This document shows positions 63,457 to 64,000 of a DNA stretch of 64,000 nt, in pieces. Under the pieces are notes generated by a model, which worked only from the letters and a program-made list of their open reading frames with translations, was not told the origin of the DNA and made no database searches. The position numbers and the translations under genes are program-made. Position 1 is the stretch's first letter; every line of letters begins with the position of its first letter. The stretch covers positions 558,001-622,000 of the forward strand of contig CAVUSV010000004.1 in the NCBI GenBank assembly GCA_963744225.1. Direction: 5' to 3'. This DNA comes from Bog-473 sp963744225. Lineage in GTDB: Bacteria; Actinomycetota; Acidimicrobiia; Acidimicrobiales; RAAP-2.

Positions 63457-64000
63457 CGGCTCGGGCCACCCAGGCCGCGGGCTCGCGTATCTCCTCCAGC
63501 GTCGGCAGCCATTCGGGCCCATCCCACACTCGGGCCAGCAACGCCGGCCCACCCGCGGCCTCCACCGACTCCACGAAGCGCTCCCCCTCGGCGTACTGAC
63601 GCATCTTGGCATCGAGCCCCAGCAGCTTCGACATCAGCTTGGTCAGTCCGCGCGCCTGGGTGCGGCGCTCGTGGAGGACGTGGGAGAAGTGGGCCGCCCC
63701 GGGCACCTCGGCGGCGCCGGCGCGGTCCATGGTCACGTCGCCGTGGCCCTCGAGCAGGCTCATCATCCCCGAGATCTTCGACAACGCCTCGCGCTGTTCG
63801 GGGGTGGCGAGCATCCCGACCACCCCGCCCTCTCGAGCCGGATTTCGCCCGGCACGGACCTCGGTCGCGGCGCGCTTGATCATTTCGGCGAAGCCGGCCG
63901 GGTCACCCGAGAGCGGGCCGAGCAACTCGGAGACCAGTCCGACGAAGTGGTCACGCAACCAGGGAACTGCAGTGAACTGCAGCCGGTGGGTCACCTCGTG
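63449..64000 (-). CDS. DUF2342-type zinc-dependent metalloprotease, N-terminus beyond right edge
   Basis: The last 183 residues of a metalloprotease common in actinobacteria. The catalytic zinc motif HEVTH (HExxH) is the first readable part, at 63986-64000, followed by RLQFTAVPWLRDHFVGLV. A helical region with MSLLEGHGDVTMDRAG contains the Glu/His-type third ligand segment of this family. The end, LEEIREPAAWVARAGG, overlaps the tilS GTG start. The full gene is about 350 residues; the rest is outside the window. Often followed, as here, by tilS, hpt and ftsH or folE. Confidence 0.85.
   Translation of the reverse strand, partial: HEVTHRLQFTAVPWLRDHFVGLVSELLGPLSGDPAGFAEMIKRAATEVRAGRNPAREGGVVGMLATPEQREALSKISGMMSLLEGHGDVTMDRAGAAEVPGAAHFSHVLHERRTQARGLTKLMSKLLGLDAKMRQYAEGERFVESVEAAGGPALLARVWDGPEWLPTLEEIREPAAWVARAGG

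Noticed and set aside
63457..63612. Longer start of tilS at 63612
   Set aside because: The extra 52 residues are Arg/Trp/Cys-rich shadow of the protease gene; GTG at 63456 overlaps the protease stop and starts just ahead of the TilS domain.

Overview
The window is a dense, high-GC (roughly 65-70%) bacterial chromosome segment. It has many GTG starts and many 1-4 bp start/stop overlaps of the GTGA, ATGA or TGATG type. CarD, RadA-DisA, HemQ, a LytR_C protein, GpgS/OtsA, an F420-era DUF2342-type zinc protease and the tilS-hpt-folE-folP run all point to an actinobacterium. The mix of actinobacterial order with several lineage-limited hypothetical proteins makes an Acidimicrobiia-like organism, perhaps an environmental or metagenomic assembly, my best guess; that placement is inference. 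There is no prophage, transposase, CRISPR array or rRNA. Two tRNAs are present, Ser(TGA) and Thr(TGT).

Layout. 1-4102: Lhr helicase (cut by the left edge). 4156-6109: coupled small membrane protein, patatin lipase and methyltransferase. 6172-7812: two lineage-type hypothetical proteins. 7860-9707: TypA/BipA. 9.8-16.5 kb: a more accessory stretch with VOC protein, tRNA-Ser, small monooxygenase-like protein, membrane protein, a 482-aa conserved unknown, and a stalk/GH43 gene pair. 16.5-21.6 kb: 5'-3' exonuclease, ECF sigma/YCII/RibD_C group, MFS exporter. 21.7-23.7 kb: amidohydrolase-VOC-VOC operon. 23.8-33.4 kb: pheA, then larB, larC (fused in frame to a PLP decarboxylase), DsbA-like protein, amidase, lipoprotein, GNAT, NUDIX, and larE overlapped by a NIL-domain gene. 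33.4-37.5 kb: hemQ, groEL under a perfect CIRCE operator, and a thrC/MoaD-like pair. 37.7-41.3 kb: gpgS-otsA facing otsB and a LytR_C protein. 41.4-50.4 kb: tRNA-Thr, mscL, then rlmB-ispF-ispD-carD-disA-radA and clpC. 50.5-64 kb: polyprenyl diphosphate synthase, a small secreted repeat protein, and a long leftward vitamin/cofactor block: metalloprotease, tilS-hpt, folE, folP, a dual-specificity-phosphatase-like protein, folB, folK, DUF2520 protein, panC, panD, nadB, nadC, coaX, lysS.

How the genes fit together. The right-hand block gathers folate (FolE, FolB, FolK, FolP), NAD (NadB, NadC) and pantothenate/CoA (PanC, PanD, CoaX) synthesis in one strand with overlapping genes, next to tRNA and purine salvage functions. 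LarB, LarC and LarE together give the three proteins for the nickel-pincer nucleotide cofactor, although no LarA-type enzyme is in the window. GpgS, OtsA and OtsB make compatible-solute or polysaccharide-primer sugars. IspD, IspF and the prenyl synthase belong to MEP isoprenoid and quinone-chain synthesis.

Data quality. About eighteen genes, including near-universal ones (radA, nadC, folE, thrC, gpgS), need a single-base insertion or deletion, often in a G/C run, to read through. This pattern looks like sequencing indels and not gene decay. It also means that the two apparent in-frame fusions (LarC-decarboxylase, TilS-Hpt) must be treated with care, because both junctions contain the start/stop overlap motif used elsewhere in the window.
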